Of a stretch of 62,477 nucleotides of DNA, positions 1 through 9,770 are shown piece by piece. Origin of the DNA: Acidobacteriota bacterium (lineage in GTDB: Bacteria; Acidobacteriota; Terriglobia; Acidiferrales; UBA7541); NCBI GenBank assembly GCA_003224235.1, contig QHYU01000182.1, positions 1-62,477 on the forward strand, written 5' to 3'. The position numbers were made by a program, and so were the translations under genes. How positions within the stretch are numbered: position 1 is the first letter of the stretch; each line of letters begins with the position of its first letter. Under the pieces are notes generated by a model. The model did no database searches. It worked only from the letters and a program-made list of their open reading frames with translations, and was not told the origin of the DNA.

Positions 1-763
1 CCTTTTGAAGCGACTGGCCGTCAGGGGCGTAGTAGGCCGGGCGGCCTGAGGGATCGCGGAAGAGCACGGCCTGGTAGATGTGGCCGTCGTTGCTATATTC
101 GGCGGCCAGGATCCGCCCGTAGGCAGCAGTCTGCCCGTCGAGATACTTCTTCTTTTCCACTACCACGCGGAAGATGTCGCCCGAGCGCGGATCGGTGTAG
201 AAGTCCAAGTCCCAACCGAAGATCTCGGCCAGTCGCATGGCAAGCTCTGGAGTTTCGCCGGCGTCGGTTACGGCGTTGAACAGCGAATCGCGAATCTCCC
301 CACTTACACCGGCGACTTCGGTTGTGGAGAGAATTGTCTTGATCTCTGCGTGAAAGACGCGGTGGGTCAGGCCCAGAGGGATCACCCAAAGCATGCGGTC
401 AGCGTCAATCTGGTAGCGCACTGCGCGCAACTCGCCCAGGACCGAACGGCCCACCGCCAGCCGGTTCCCGGCGCGAACGTGGCGCAGGTCGTAAACCGAC
501 TGCGCAGAGCTGGCGATGACGGCGGCGGTCGGCGGATCCACACCCAGCTTTTCAACCGCGTTGCTGAAGTTGACTCCGGCGGCCAACTTGTGCTCGGAAA
601 ATAAGATCACCTGCGTGCTGATGCGCTCGGCATCCTGCCGCGCAAGCGTAGCCTGCTGCGCAAATTCCCGGACAGCCGCAAACCTTTTGTAAGAAACTGC
701 ACCCAGAACGCCCACGCCCAGCAGCGCTAGGAGCAGGTAAGGAGTTAGAACGCGACGATTCAC
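1..763 (-). CDS. M23-type peptidase, N-terminal part (cut by window edge)
   Basis: The frame runs from a GTG at 761-763 off the left edge, giving about 254 residues with no stop. It begins VNRRVLTPYLLLALLGVGVL, a signal anchor, and continues with a region resembling the domains that precede the catalytic part of OapA/Csd3-like M23 endopeptidases (EIRDSLFNAVTDAG around residues 159-172, then AEIFGWDLDFYTDPRSGD). Members of this family cut peptidoglycan cross-links in the periplasm. The zinc-binding catalytic domain would lie beyond the edge, so peptidase activity is inferred from the N-terminal part only. A G-rich stretch (GGGGGGAC) just upstream of the GTG is a plausible ribosome site. It lies downstream of a transpeptidase gene on the same strand, which fits a cell-wall role. 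Confidence 0.7.
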   Translation of the reverse strand, partial: MNRRVLTPYLLLALLGVGVLGAVSYKRFAAVREFAQQATLARQDAERISTQVILFSEHKLAAGVNFSNAVEKLGVDPPTAAVIASSAQSVYDLRHVRAGNRLAVGRSVLGELRAVRYQIDADRMLWVIPLGLTHRVFHAEIKTILSTTEVAGVSGEIRDSLFNAVTDAGETPELAMRLAEIFGWDLDFYTDPRSGDIFRVVVEKKKYLDGQTAAYGRILAAEYSNDGHIYQAVLFRDPSGRPAYYAPDGQSLQK

Positions 764-784
764 AGTCCCCCCAGAAAAATTTGT

Positions 785-810
785 CGGCGCCAACGCGCGC
801 GCTGGCGCCG
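785..810. repeat. GC-rich inverted repeat in the M23 gene leader
   Basis: A 26-base near-perfect palindrome: 13-base arms starting CGGCGCCAACGCG with one mismatch and no loop. It lies 22 bases upstream of the GTG start of the M23-type gene, inside the presumed 5' leader. It could be an operator or a hairpin that affects translation. Its role is unknown. Confidence 0.5.
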
Positions 811-1039
811 CTCCTCCGAAAAATCCCCGCCGGGCTAAGCCTCTCGCAGGCGGGTTATATAATGCAACATCCCTTTTTCCCAAAGTGGGAAGCAGCTGTC
901 AAAACAAGATTCAGTCCTGCGTCCCTGAAGAGCAACCCGCAGTTGTGGAGCCGGACTTCTTAAGAGCAGGGTGGCTAGAAGTGCGCCGCAGAGGAAAGGG
1001 AGTGCAAAGCAAGTCCAATCCGGCAATCGCGAAACCAAT

Positions 1040-2239
1040 CTATTGCGGCCTGGAACTGGAATTGTCGAAGGAGGGAGTCCCGGCCGCAGCATCCAGCCGA
1101 GTCGCAGTGATGTAGTTAAGTTCGTGCAGGCGATGGTAAATGCGGCCAGCGACTAACGCGGCTGTGGGGCCCATTACCCGGTGGGTATTGCCGCGCAGCA
1201 GGACCACCAGAGCGATGCGCGGGTGGACCTGGTCGGCGGCGTAGGAAACAAACCAACCCAGGCGTGAGCCTTGTTCAGAACAGGTGCCGGTCTTGCCCAG
1301 GTGCTGCTCGACTTCATTGCGGTCGTAACTGGAGCGCGCGGTCCCGTACAGCACTGCTGCGAGCATGCCTTCGCGCAGCTCCGGCAGCAGGGGCTCGATA
1401 TCGAGTTTGCGCTTGATGCGCGGGGCGAAGTTCTGCCGCTCCTCCGGGGTCCGCGGGTACTGGGCATAATACAGCGTCCCGCCATTGGCGACCGTGGAGG
1501 CCAACGAGGCTAGCTGTAGCGGCGTAATATGGATGCCTTCGCCAAAGCTTGACATGCGCGCCACGCCACCATTCTTTGGTGGCTCAGATGGCAACCCACC
1601 CGGGTGCTCTTCAGGGATGCCGTAGCCCGCCAGTTCGCCCAGGCCCAGGAGATGCGCATAGCGGGAGACGGTCTCAAAGCCCATCCGCCGGCCCACCTCT
1701 TCGAAAAACTTGTTATTGGAATGCGCCATCGCCTCGGTCAAGTTCATGTAGCGGCGGCGCGCCACCGGCACCATAGTGTCGCGCGTGATCACGCTTTCTT
1801 CCAGCGCGGCCAGCGCGATCGCGGGCTTGATTGTCGAGCACGGGATGAAACCGTCCGAAAAGGCCAGCTTCTGGTTCACTACGGAAAGGACGCGGCCGGA
1901 GTTGGGATCAATGGCCACTACGGAGCCGTTATAGTGCCCCAGCGCCTCGACGGCAGCCTGGCGAACGATTGGGTCGTCAAACTCAGCGGTATCTCCGTTG
2001 GTGGAATCGGCGAAGGTGGGTACCCCGTAACGAGAGTGCGTAGTGCTGTGCCTGTGCCGGATGGAGCGCTTGCTTGGTGCCCCGCTCGCGAAGCGCGCGC
2101 TGGAGCGTGTAGCGATGTTCCTAACTGTAACAGCGGAGGCTTTCCGAGTAGCAGGGGCAGCGGCAGAGGCAGAAAGGTCCCACACTACCAACAAGCATAG
2201 AAGAGCTGAAAAGAATCGATAATTAGATAACCTGAGCAT
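1040..2239 (-). CDS. penicillin-binding transpeptidase domain protein
   Basis: 399 residues with all three motifs of penicillin-binding transpeptidases in order: S135-T-I-K, S174-N-N and K316-T-G. Such enzymes cross-link peptidoglycan on the outer face of the cytoplasmic membrane through an acyl-enzyme on the first serine. An N-terminal hydrophobic stretch (residues 8-20) followed by an Ala-rich part looks like a signal peptide or anchor. The protein lacks the long N-terminal pedestal or glycosyltransferase domain of PBP2, PBP3 or class A enzymes, so it is a minimal transpeptidase and could not be assigned to a named PBP. The ATG at 2239 has no clear ribosome site. A candidate promoter with an overlapping dyad lies at 2292-2339. 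The downstream gene on the same strand is the M23-type peptidase. Confidence 0.85.
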   Translation of the reverse strand: MLRLSNYRFFSALLCLLVVWDLSASAAAPATRKASAVTVRNIATRSSARFASGAPSKRSIRHRHSTTHSRYGVPTFADSTNGDTAEFDDPIVRQAAVEALGHYNGSVVAIDPNSGRVLSVVNQKLAFSDGFIPCSTIKPAIALAALEESVITRDTMVPVARRRYMNLTEAMAHSNNKFFEEVGRRMGFETVSRYAHLLGLGELAGYGIPEEHPGGLPSEPPKNGGVARMSSFGEGIHITPLQLASLASTVANGGTLYYAQYPRTPEERQNFAPRIKRKLDIEPLLPELREGMLAAVLYGTARSSYDRNEVEQHLGKTGTCSEQGSRLGWFVSYAADQVHPRIALVVLLRGNTHRVMGPTAALVAGRIYHRLHELNYITATRLDAAAGTPSFDNSSSRPQ

Positions 2240-2291
2240 GCGATGACGCTATTGCGTTCCCCTTCCCTTGGTCCTCTCACGAACGGGCGTG

Positions 2292-2339
2292 ATTCTAGGG
2301 AATTCCTATCGCCTACGCAATAGGAAATCAGTCCTATTG
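2292..2339 (-). promoter_or_regulatory. candidate promoter and operator-like dyad for the transpeptidase gene
   Basis: Read on the minus strand: TTGCGT (2320-2315), a 17-base spacer, then TAGAAT (2297-2292). The -10 matches consensus at five of six positions; the -35 is weak. A perfect dyad CAATAGGA-N6-TCCTATTG (2318-2339) overlaps the -35, and a third half-site TCCTAT is at 2304-2309 inside the spacer. Repeated half-sites placed over a promoter suggest a repressor or activator site. No regulator gene was identified nearby. Confidence 0.4.
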
Positions 2340-2395
2340 CTCGCACGTTGGTTTCCCTTTGGCGAATCGGCCTACCAGCTAGAAAACACAGGGGA

Positions 2396-2452
2396 CAAAC
2401 AAAAACGGCACGCCAGGGAATGTACACGATTGTGCAGCTTGTGTGCCGTTTT
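2396..2452 (-). terminator. probable recA terminator with long loop
   Basis: Just after the recA stop, the minus strand reads AAAACGGCAC, a 31-base loop, GTGCCGTTTT and then a T-rich run. The arms (2443-2452 and 2402-2411) pair over 10 bases. The loop is longer than usual for an intrinsic terminator, hence moderate confidence. Confidence 0.5.
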
Positions 2453-2474
2453 GTGACACATTCAGGGCAGAATT

Positions 2475-3557
2475 TTAACGACTCGTCTTGCCCTTTCCCG
2501 CAGCCGCAGCCATCGCGGCAGGCTTCTCCACGGAGGTTTGACCACTCTGGCTGCCGTTGCCGGTTGGCGCCAGGCCCAGGTGCTTCCGTAGGGCGGCCTC
2601 GATCTTCTCGCGGATGTCGGTGTTTTCCCTGAGAAACACGCGGGCGTTCTCGCGGCCCTGGCCCAGACGCTCGCCGCCGAAGCTCATCCATGTGCCCGTC
2701 TTCTCAATCAGCCCGTTCTCAACGCCCAGATCGAGCAGGTCGCCTTCGCGCGAGATGCCTTCACCATAGAGGATGTCGAACTCCGCCTCGCGAAAAGGCG
2801 CCGCCACCTTGTTCTTTACCACCTTGGCGCGGGTACGCGAGCCTACAACGCGGTCACCATCCTTGATGGCCTGAATGCGGCGAATGTCCAGCCGAATTGA
2901 AGCGTAAAATTTCAATGCGCGCCCACCGGTGGTGGTCTCTGGATTACCGAACAGAACCCCGATTTTCTCGCGGATCTGGTTGATGAAGATCAGGCAAGTC
3001 CGCGACTTGGAGACAATAGCAGTCAGCTTGCGCAGCGCCTGCGACATCAGCCGCGCCTGGAGCCCCATTTGCGGCTCGCCCATTTCCCCCTCGAGCTCGG
3101 CCTTGGGCACCAGAGCGGCCACCGAATCCACCACCACCACGTCCACGCCGCCCGAACGAATCAGCGTCTCGGCGATTTCCAGCGCCTGCTCGCCGTTATC
3201 GGGCTGCGACACCAGCAAGTTGTCCACATCCACTCCCAGCTTCCGCGCATAGCTCGGCTCCAGGGCATGCTCGGCGTCGATAAACGCCGCCTGCCCGCCC
3301 GTCTTCTGCGCCTCTGCAATCACGTGCAGGGCCAGCGTGGTCTTGCCACCGGATTCCGGGCCGTATACCTCCACCACCCGCCCGCGGGGAAAGCCGCCCA
3401 CACCGAGCGCGGTATCGAGCGAAAGCGCACCGGTCGGGATCACGCTCACCGGCACCAGCACATCCCTGCTGCCCAGGCGCACGATCGAGCCCTTGCCATA
3501 CTGCTTTTCAATCTGCGCGATAGCGGATTCTAAAATCTTGGTTTTCTCATCCGTCAT
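2475..3557 (-). CDS. recA: recombinase RecA
   Basis: 360 residues and full length. RecA coats single-stranded DNA in the cytoplasm, catalyses homologous strand exchange and stimulates LexA self-cleavage. Walker A is GPESGGKT at residues 66-73, Walker B is around [12 protein letters not shown], and the L1/L2 DNA-binding region with [16 protein letters not shown] and [20 protein letters not shown] is intact. The C-terminus is lysine- and alanine-rich rather than strongly acidic, which varies within the family. GAGGTG upstream of the ATG serves as ribosome site. The neighbouring beta-oxidation genes are unrelated in function. I did not see an obvious LexA box in the 196 bases upstream. Confidence 0.97.
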   Translation of the reverse strand: MTDEKTKILESAIAQIEKQYGKGSIVRLGSRDVLVPVSVIPTGALSLDTALGVGGFPRGRVVEVYGPESGGKTTLALHVIAEAQKTGGQAAFIDAEHALEPSYARKLGVDVDNLLVSQPDNGEQALEIAETLIRSGGVDVVVVDSVAALVPKAELEGEMGEPQMGLQARLMSQALRKLTAIVSKSRTCLIFINQIREKIGVLFGNPETTTGGRALKFYASIRLDIRRIQAIKDGDRVVGSRTRAKVVKNKVAAPFREAEFDILYGEGISREGDLLDLGVENGLIEKTGTWMSFGGERLGQGRENARVFLRENTDIREKIEAALRKHLGLAPTGNGSQSGQTSVEKPAAMAAAAGKGKTSR

Positions 3558-3753
3558 GGATACACCTCAGAGGAAGGACTTTGCCTGCCGGTGACGCTGA
3601 CCCGCAGACTGCAGTCTACCAGAGTGCTTCCACCTGGCGCGAGTCTTTCAAGAGTGCATCGTAGCACGAGGCGAAGAAAAAGCAAATCTGTCTTTTCCGC
3701 CCCAACGCTCCTCTCGTCTCTCCCAGTCTCCTGGCCGGCGTGTCCGTGGCGCA

Positions 3754-4617
3754 CTAACTGGGGTATGTGTAGAAGCCCCGCCCAGACTTGCGGCCCAACC
3801 AGCCCGCCGAAACCATCTTGCGCAGCAGCGGGCACGGCCGGTACTTCGAGTCGGCAAATCCCGTGTGCAGCACTTCCATGACGTCGAGACACACATCGAT
3901 CCCGATCAGATCGGCCAATTCCAGCGGGCCGATCGGATGGTTCATCCCCATCTTCATCACCGCGTCCACGGCTTGCGCATCGGCCACGCCCTCCATCACG
4001 CAGTAGGCAGCCTCGTTGATCAACGGCATCAGCACGCGGTTCGAGACAAAGCCGGGGGAATCGTTTACGGCTACCGGCTTTTTTTCGATCTTCTCGCAAA
4101 GGGCCAGGGTGGTCGTAAACGTCGCGTCGCTGGTCTGCAACGCGCGGATCACCTCGACCAGCACCATCACCGGCACAGGGTTCATGAAATGCATTCCGAG
4201 GAAGTGATCCGGACGACTGGTGGCTGCGGCAAGCGCGGTGACGGAGATCGAAGAGGTGTTACTCGCCAGGATGATCTCCGGCCGGAGGACCTTATCGGCT
4301 TCCTCCAGCACCGCCAGCTTCAGTTCCAGGCGTTCGGGCACGGCCTCAACCGCGAAATCGGCGCGGCCGAGCGGGGTCATGTCCGTGGTGGGATGGATGC
4401 GGCCGAGGATTTTGGGTTTCTCCGCTTCGGCCACTTTCCCCTTCTTGATTTCGCGGTCCAGGTTCTTGGCGATGGTTTCGAGCGCGCGGTCCAGAAACCG
4501 CTTCTCCACGTCGCGCAGGATCACGGAGAACCCAGCCTTGGCGAAGACGTGCGCGATGCCGTTACCCATCGTGCCCGCGCCCAGCACGGCCACGGTTTTG
4601 ATGGTGTCGAGGATCAT
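3754..4617 (-). CDS. 3-hydroxybutyryl-CoA dehydrogenase family protein
   Basis: 287 residues from the chosen ATG at 4617, which has GGAGG four bases upstream; a longer frame to 4674 lacks a site and adds an unlikely N-terminus. The enzyme family oxidises (S)-3-hydroxyacyl-CoA to 3-ketoacyl-CoA, or the reverse, with NAD(P). The Rossmann motif VAVLGAGTMG is at residues 9-18, and FLGMHFMNPVPVMVLVE and the VNDSPGFVSNRVLMPLINEA signature of the C-terminal domain are present. It lies downstream of a DUF2007-like gene and an acetyl-CoA acyltransferase on the same strand, so the three probably form an operon for short-chain acyl-CoA turnover. Substrate and direction (beta-oxidation or butyrate/PHB synthesis) cannot be decided from sequence. 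Confidence 0.92.
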   Translation of the reverse strand: MILDTIKTVAVLGAGTMGNGIAHVFAKAGFSVILRDVEKRFLDRALETIAKNLDREIKKGKVAEAEKPKILGRIHPTTDMTPLGRADFAVEAVPERLELKLAVLEEADKVLRPEIILASNTSSISVTALAAATSRPDHFLGMHFMNPVPVMVLVEVIRALQTSDATFTTTLALCEKIEKKPVAVNDSPGFVSNRVLMPLINEAAYCVMEGVADAQAVDAVMKMGMNHPIGPLELADLIGIDVCLDVMEVLHTGFADSKYRPCPLLRKMVSAGWLGRKSGRGFYTYPS

Positions 4618-4694
4618 GAGGCCTCCGGCAAGAAAACTGGACGGGAAGGGAGTATAGCAAGCACACGGGGCCACAGAGAATCAAGCTCGGCTAC

Positions 4695-5255
4695 TCAGGC
4701 GGGGTACCCCTGGACAACTTCGCGGATGATTTCGCGTGCGGTTGGTGTTTCCTCGGGACGCACGAACAAGCGCAACGGACCGGGGCTCTTACCTTCGACG
4801 CGGATCCCAATCGTGTTCTCAGCGAGGCAATCCTGCAGAACTTTCGCAAGCACCGAATCGTCGCCGGACCACACTTCAACTGTAGCGCGCCGCGGTTCCC
4901 ATTTCCCGGGTGATGGTATGGGCCGGCCGCCACCGGCAACGGGTGGAATCTCCGATTGGTTTTGAAGCAACTGCAAGCTTTTCTCTGTCTCGAAGGGCAA
5001 GGTCTCCCCAATGGGCGTAACGAGGTCCCTCGCCATCGCCGAATCAGACTGGAGTACCCGCACTTCATAGCGCGGACGGGGAATGCCCAATCCGAAGACC
5101 AGGTGATCATGGGTTGACTTCGAATGGTGCGGGATACCCGCTGCTTGCAGGGCAGAGATTACACGGCTGAAGGCAACGGGATCACTTCCGCGCCAGACGA
5201 GTTCCAGCGCGCCATCCGCGGACTTCTCTTTTTCCAGTGAGTTCACGAGTTCCAT
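4695..5255 (-). CDS. two-copy DUF2007-like protein
   Basis: 186 residues. Residues about 18-80 (LELVWRGSDPVAFSRVISAL and following) look like the small DUF2007 fold annotated as a putative signal-transducing domain, and residues about 122-183 (ATVEVWSGDDSVLAKVLQDC and following) look like a second, divergent copy, joined by a proline-rich linker. No signal peptide or membrane segment is present, so it should be cytoplasmic. It starts 6 bases after the thiolase stop and ends 77 bases before the dehydrogenase start, so it is very likely co-transcribed with them. Function is unknown; the placement hints at control of or binding to the flanking acyl-CoA enzymes, which is only inference. Confidence 0.75.
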   Translation of the reverse strand: MELVNSLEKEKSADGALELVWRGSDPVAFSRVISALQAAGIPHHSKSTHDHLVFGLGIPRPRYEVRVLQSDSAMARDLVTPIGETLPFETEKSLQLLQNQSEIPPVAGGGRPIPSPGKWEPRRATVEVWSGDDSVLAKVLQDCLAENTIGIRVEGKSPGPLRLFVRPEETPTAREIIREVVQGYPA

Positions 5256-5261
5256 GCGGCA

Positions 5262-6443
5262 CTAACGCTCGACGGCGAGCGCGACAGCGTTGCCGCCGCC
5301 CAGGCATAGCGCGGCGATGCCGCGCTTCAGGTTGCGCCGCTGCAACTCATAGAGCAGCGTCACCAGGATGCGTGCGCCCGACGCGCCGATAGGATGACCC
5401 AGCGCCACGGCGCCACCGTTGACGTTGACCTTCTCCGGATTGAGGTGCAGCTCGCGCATCACCGCCAGGGCCTGCACCGCAAAGGCTTCGTTCAGCTCGA
5501 ACAGGTCCACGTCGCGGTCGCGGTCCCAGCCGACTTTCCTCAGCAGCTTCTCGACCGCTTCGACCGGGGCCATCATCACCCACTTCGGTTCGATGCCCGA
5601 GACAGCTTGGGCCAGGATCCGCGCCATCGGGGTCTTGCCCAGCCGCGCCGCGTTGCGTTCGCTGGTCACCACCACGGCCGCGGCGCCGTCGTTGGTGCCC
5701 GGCGCGTTGCCCGCGGTGACCGTGCCGTCCTTCTTGAAAGCGGGCCTTAATTTTGCCAGCGCTTCGAGTGAACTGTCTTCCCGCGGCGACTCGTCGTACT
5801 TGATCACCAGCGGCGCGCCTTTCTTCTGCGGCACCTCGATGGGAAGGATCTGCGACTCAAAGAAGCACGACTTGGTGGCGCGCACAGCCTTCTGATGACT
5901 CTCGAGCGCGAACTGATCCTGCTGCTGCCGCGAGATTTTGTACTTCTCCGCGACCAACTCGGCTGTCAGGCCCATATGAAAATCTTCGTAAACGTCCCAC
6001 AGGCCGTCCGCGATCATCGCGTCCAGAATTTGCCCGTGGCCCAGGCGGTAGCCGGTGCGCGCCTGCGGCAGCAGGTAGGGACAGTTAGACATCGACTCCA
6101 TCCCACCGGCCACTGCAACCTCGATTTCGCCGAGTTGAATTCCCTGCGCGGCAAGACCGACGGCCTTGAGGCCCGACCCGCAGACCTTGTTGATGGTCAT
6201 GGCCGCAACACGGTGGTGCAAGCCGCCGCGCAGGCCCGCCTGTCGCGCCGGGTTCTGCCCCAAGCCCGCGGACACCACGTTGCCCATGATGATCTCATCT
6301 ACCTGCTGCGGCTCAATCCCCGCACGGCGGACGGCCTCAGCCACAGCTTTAGCGCCGAGATCGGTGGCCGCAAAGGATGACAGACCTCCTTGAAATTTCC
6401 CGATGGGTGTGCGTACCGCTCCCAAAATCACTGGCTGTTCCAT
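5262..6443 (-). CDS. acetyl-CoA C-acyltransferase (thiolase)
   Basis: 393 residues, the usual length. Thiolases either cleave 3-ketoacyl-CoA with CoA or condense two acetyl-CoA. The nucleophile C88 sits in [10 protein letters not shown], the catalytic histidine in [10 protein letters not shown], and the second cysteine in CLGGGNAVA near the C-terminus. It is the first gene of a likely three-gene operon with the DUF2007-like protein and 3-hydroxyacyl-CoA dehydrogenase. The sequence fits AtoB/PhaA/FadA-type biosynthetic or degradative thiolases; which one cannot be settled here. Confidence 0.95.
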   Translation of the reverse strand: MEQPVILGAVRTPIGKFQGGLSSFAATDLGAKAVAEAVRRAGIEPQQVDEIIMGNVVSAGLGQNPARQAGLRGGLHHRVAAMTINKVCGSGLKAVGLAAQGIQLGEIEVAVAGGMESMSNCPYLLPQARTGYRLGHGQILDAMIADGLWDVYEDFHMGLTAELVAEKYKISRQQQDQFALESHQKAVRATKSCFFESQILPIEVPQKKGAPLVIKYDESPREDSSLEALAKLRPAFKKDGTVTAGNAPGTNDGAAAVVVTSERNAARLGKTPMARILAQAVSGIEPKWVMMAPVEAVEKLLRKVGWDRDRDVDLFELNEAFAVQALAVMRELHLNPEKVNVNGGAVALGHPIGASGARILVTLLYELQRRNLKRGIAALCLGGGNAVALAVER

Positions 6444-6668
6444 GACGGTCTCTCCTCGCGTCCGTTCGCTGAAGAGCGACAGCTCCTCGCGCCGCAGGAC
6501 TTACGTGCTCAGTATAGGCGCGCGGCGCGGCACGGTCAATTTTGGGCTGGGGTGAACAACATACAGCTAAATACACCTGACTAATCTGGGCCGCACATGG
6601 CGTTTCAGGCGTACGCGGCGCCATACCCGGGTACACAGGCAGGAGCAAATCGGCTACGATGATGAGAC

Positions 6669-9662
6669 GTGAAAGAGATCGCAAAATTGCCGGGCCTGGA
6701 AGACCCTGCCGATCTGCTGAATCCGCAGCAGCGCGCCGCGGTACGGCACGGCGAAGGGCCGCTGCTGGTGGTGGCTGGGGCAGGCACGGGCAAGACCCGC
6801 GTGATTACCGAGCGTGTCCGTTGGCTGCTCGAGTCCAACCCGGAGCTTTCCGGCGAACAGATCCTCGGGCTGACATTTACGGACAAGGCCGCGGCAGAGA
6901 TGAAGTACCGCGTGGTGCGGGAGGTAGGTGAGCGCGGCAAACAGGTCTGGCTCTCCACGTTTCATGCGTTTTGCTTGAACGCGGTGCTGCTGCCGCGCAG
7001 CCCCAGCCTGCAAGTCCTCGACAACGTTGACCACTGGATCCTGCTCCGCCGGAATCTGCCACTGCTCAAGCTCGACCGCTATCGCCGCCTGGCCGAGCCC
7101 GGCCAGTTCCTGGGCGACTTCGTGCAGTTCTTTTCGCGCTGTCAAGATGAGTTGGTCACTCCGGAGGATTACCAGCGCTACGCCGACCAACTCGCAGAGC
7201 GATACGAGCGCGAGAAAGCGCGGCTCCAGCCCGACGAGCAACGCCTGCGCGAAGAAGAACTCGCGCGGCAGCAGGAAATTGCCCGCGTCTATCGAACCAG
7301 CGACGCCCTGCTGCGCGAGCGCACCCTGCTGACCTTCGGCGCGCAACTGCTCGATACGGTTCAGCTCCTGCGAACGCACCGCGAGCTGCTCGAGCAGCTC
7401 CGCAATCGCTGCCGCTACATCCTGGTGGATGAATTCCAGGACACCAACATCGCGCAACTCGAATTGCTGTGGTTGCTGGGAGGCGAGCACCGCAATATCG
7501 TCGCGGTGGGCGATGACGACCAGGCCATCTACCGTTTCCGCGGGGCGTCATTCGGCAGCTTCACGATTTTTCTTCAGAAGTTCGCCGGCGCCAGCGTGGC
7601 CGCCGGGAATCATGCGCGGCACATCCAACCCCTGACCGGAAATTACCGCTCGACCGGGCGGATCCTGAGCGTGGCCGGGCAGGTGATCGCGCAGAACGAA
7701 AAATCCCCCATCCTCCCGAAGAAGGAGCTCACTCCGCACAAGCCCGAGGGCGAGAAGGTGCGCATCGCCGACCTGGGCAGCCCCGAGGAGGAAGCGCAAT
7801 GGGTAGCCGACGAGCTCGAGCGGCTACATCGCGCGGGGCAACGCTGGCGCGCCTTTGCTGTGCTCTATCGCATGCACACGCACCGCGACCGGCTGGTCGA
7901 AGCGCTCGAGGCGCGGAGGATTCCCTTTGTCATCAAAAATCTCTCCATCCTGGCAAACACGCTGGTGCGCGATGTCATCGCTTACCTGCGCTTGATCGCC
8001 GCGCCGTCGGACAACGTGGCTTGCGCGCGCGTGCTGGCCGCTCCGGGATGGGGGCTCGAGCCCGGCGACCTGATGCGGCTGTGCGAGCGAGCGTCAAAGG
8101 GCCGCGGCCTGGCGCTCTGGGATGCCCTGCAGGCGGCGCAGGGCGAACTGCCCTTCACGCAAGGCGGGAAGCGAACCGCCGACCTTGTGGAGCTGGTCAA
8201 TGGTCTGCGCAAGCGCTCGCCACACTTGCCGGCCTCCGCACTGCTCGACGCCCTGGCTGCTGAACTCGAGATCGGCCTGCTGGCTGCGGAAAGCGACCGG
8301 AAGTATCTGGAGCGCCTAGCGCAGTTCGTGCGCGAATGGGAAGCCAAGAGCGCGACCCACCAATTGGCCGAGTTCGTCGAGTATCTCGACTACTTCGAGC
8401 AGGCCGGTGGGCAGATCAACCTCGAGGAAGAAGCCCCGGCCGACGCCGTCCAATTGATGACCGTGCACGCAGCCAAGGGCTTGGAGTTTGACCACGTCTT
8501 CGTGATCCGCATGTCGCGCGGCGCGTTTCCGGCAAACCCGCGGCCACGCCTGCTCGAGTTCCCCGAAGAGCTGATGAAGGAGGAGAAGCCCCAGGGCGAC
8601 TTCCATATCCAGGAGGAGCGGCGGCTGTTCTATGTGGCGCTGACCCGCGCGCGGGAGCGGCTCACGCTGACCACGGTCGTAAACAAGTACGCGAAGCCGT
8701 CCGTCTTTCTGCAGGACATCCTGATGGAGCCGCTCCTGGCGCGGGCACACGTGCAGCGACTCGCGCCAAAGGCGAGGCCGGACCGGACAGCCAAGACGAC
8801 AGCAGGTTCCATCATAGAAGAAGCCACGCTGTTTGACGCCGCCCGCCGCCGCGCCGGCATCTACTCGCGAATTGCGCGCTGGGCCGCCACCCATCACCCG
8901 CCCGCCTTTGAGCCGCTCCAGTTGAGCGCCTCAGCCATCGGCACCTACGAGTTGTGCCCGCAAAAGTATCTGTTCGGGCGCGTCTGGAGAATCCGCGGCG
9001 GGGCGCAAGCGGCCACCAGCTTCGGCAGCGTCATGCACAACACCATCAAGCAGTTCATCGGCGCGCTGAGCAAGAACCGGCGCATCCCGTTTGAGGAAGT
9101 GGAGGCGATCTTCCAGCGCGAGTGGACCTCGGCGGGATTCGAGGACACTTACCAAGAGCAGGAATACAAGAAAGATGGCCTCGAGCAGTTGCGCAGCTTT
9201 TATGCAACCACAGTCGCGTCTCTGCCCAGGGTGATCGTCCAGGAGAAATACTTCGAGCTGCCGATGGACGGCAACGTGGTGATCACCGGCCGCATGGACC
9301 AGGTAAACCGCGTGGGGCCGCGCGAAGAGGAAATCGTGGATTACAAGACCGGCAAACCGAAGCTGGAGTCCCAGGCGAAGAAGGACTTGCAATTGAGTCT
9401 TTATGCGCTGGCAGCGCGCGAGGTGCTGGATTACAACCCGGTACGCCTAGTCTTTTACAATCTGCAAACTAACGAAGCCGTAGTCACCACGCGCGACGAA
9501 CAACAGTTGAACGTGGCAATCGAAACCGTGCAGGACGTGGCCGCCGACATCCGCGCCGGGCGATTCCCTGCGCGCCCGGGCTTCGCCTGCAAGAGTTGCG
9601 AATTCCAGCCGCTGTGTCCGGCGCATGAACAACTGGTCACCATTCGCCCCGCCGAAGGATGA
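6669..9662 (+). CDS. UvrD-family helicase fused to PD-(D/E)XK nuclease with iron-sulfur cysteines
   Basis: 997 residues from a GTG. The N-terminal two thirds is a superfamily 1A helicase: GAGTGKT (about residue 37-43), YILVDEFQDTN, QAIYRFRGAS and MTVHAAKGLEFDHVF. The C-terminal third is a RecB/AddB-type nuclease: EIVDYKTGKP is the metal-binding core. Four cysteines, C763 (YELCPQKY) and C974, C977 and C983 (CKSCEFQPLC), match the C...C-x2-C-x5-C pattern that holds a 4Fe-4S cluster in AddB and AdnAB nucleases. The role would be DNA unwinding coupled to end resection or repair. No partner subunit (addB, adnA) is adjacent. It is divergent from the thiolase operon. Confidence 0.93.
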   Translation: MKEIAKLPGLEDPADLLNPQQRAAVRHGEGPLLVVAGAGTGKTRVITERVRWLLESNPELSGEQILGLTFTDKAAAEMKYRVVREVGERGKQVWLSTFHAFCLNAVLLPRSPSLQVLDNVDHWILLRRNLPLLKLDRYRRLAEPGQFLGDFVQFFSRCQDELVTPEDYQRYADQLAERYEREKARLQPDEQRLREEELARQQEIARVYRTSDALLRERTLLTFGAQLLDTVQLLRTHRELLEQLRNRCRYILVDEFQDTNIAQLELLWLLGGEHRNIVAVGDDDQAIYRFRGASFGSFTIFLQKFAGASVAAGNHARHIQPLTGNYRSTGRILSVAGQVIAQNEKSPILPKKELTPHKPEGEKVRIADLGSPEEEAQWVADELERLHRAGQRWRAFAVLYRMHTHRDRLVEALEARRIPFVIKNLSILANTLVRDVIAYLRLIAAPSDNVACARVLAAPGWGLEPGDLMRLCERASKGRGLALWDALQAAQGELPFTQGGKRTADLVELVNGLRKRSPHLPASALLDALAAELEIGLLAAESDRKYLERLAQFVREWEAKSATHQLAEFVEYLDYFEQAGGQINLEEEAPADAVQLMTVHAAKGLEFDHVFVIRMSRGAFPANPRPRLLEFPEELMKEEKPQGDFHIQEERRLFYVALTRARERLTLTTVVNKYAKPSVFLQDILMEPLLARAHVQRLAPKARPDRTAKTTAGSIIEEATLFDAARRRAGIYSRIARWAATHHPPAFEPLQLSASAIGTYELCPQKYLFGRVWRIRGGAQAATSFGSVMHNTIKQFIGALSKNRRIPFEEVEAIFQREWTSAGFEDTYQEQEYKKDGLEQLRSFYATTVASLPRVIVQEKYFELPMDGNVVITGRMDQVNRVGPREEEIVDYKTGKPKLESQAKKDLQLSLYALAAREVLDYNPVRLVFYNLQTNEAVVTTRDEQQLNVAIETVQDVAADIRAGRFPARPGFACKSCEFQPLCPAHEQLVTIRPAEG

Positions 9663-9770
9663 GAAGCACAGAGTCAAAAGCCTGAGGCTGATGGCTATCC
9701 GCGATCAGATCAAGGTGAGAGCGAAGGCGCAGCGTCGCGGAACTGTTCGAAGCAGGGAGTCAGCTGGCGT

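Noticed and set aside
80-604. 174-codon plus-strand frame
   Set aside because: It is antisense to the M23-type gene, whose minus-strand product has recognisable domain features; the plus frame has none.
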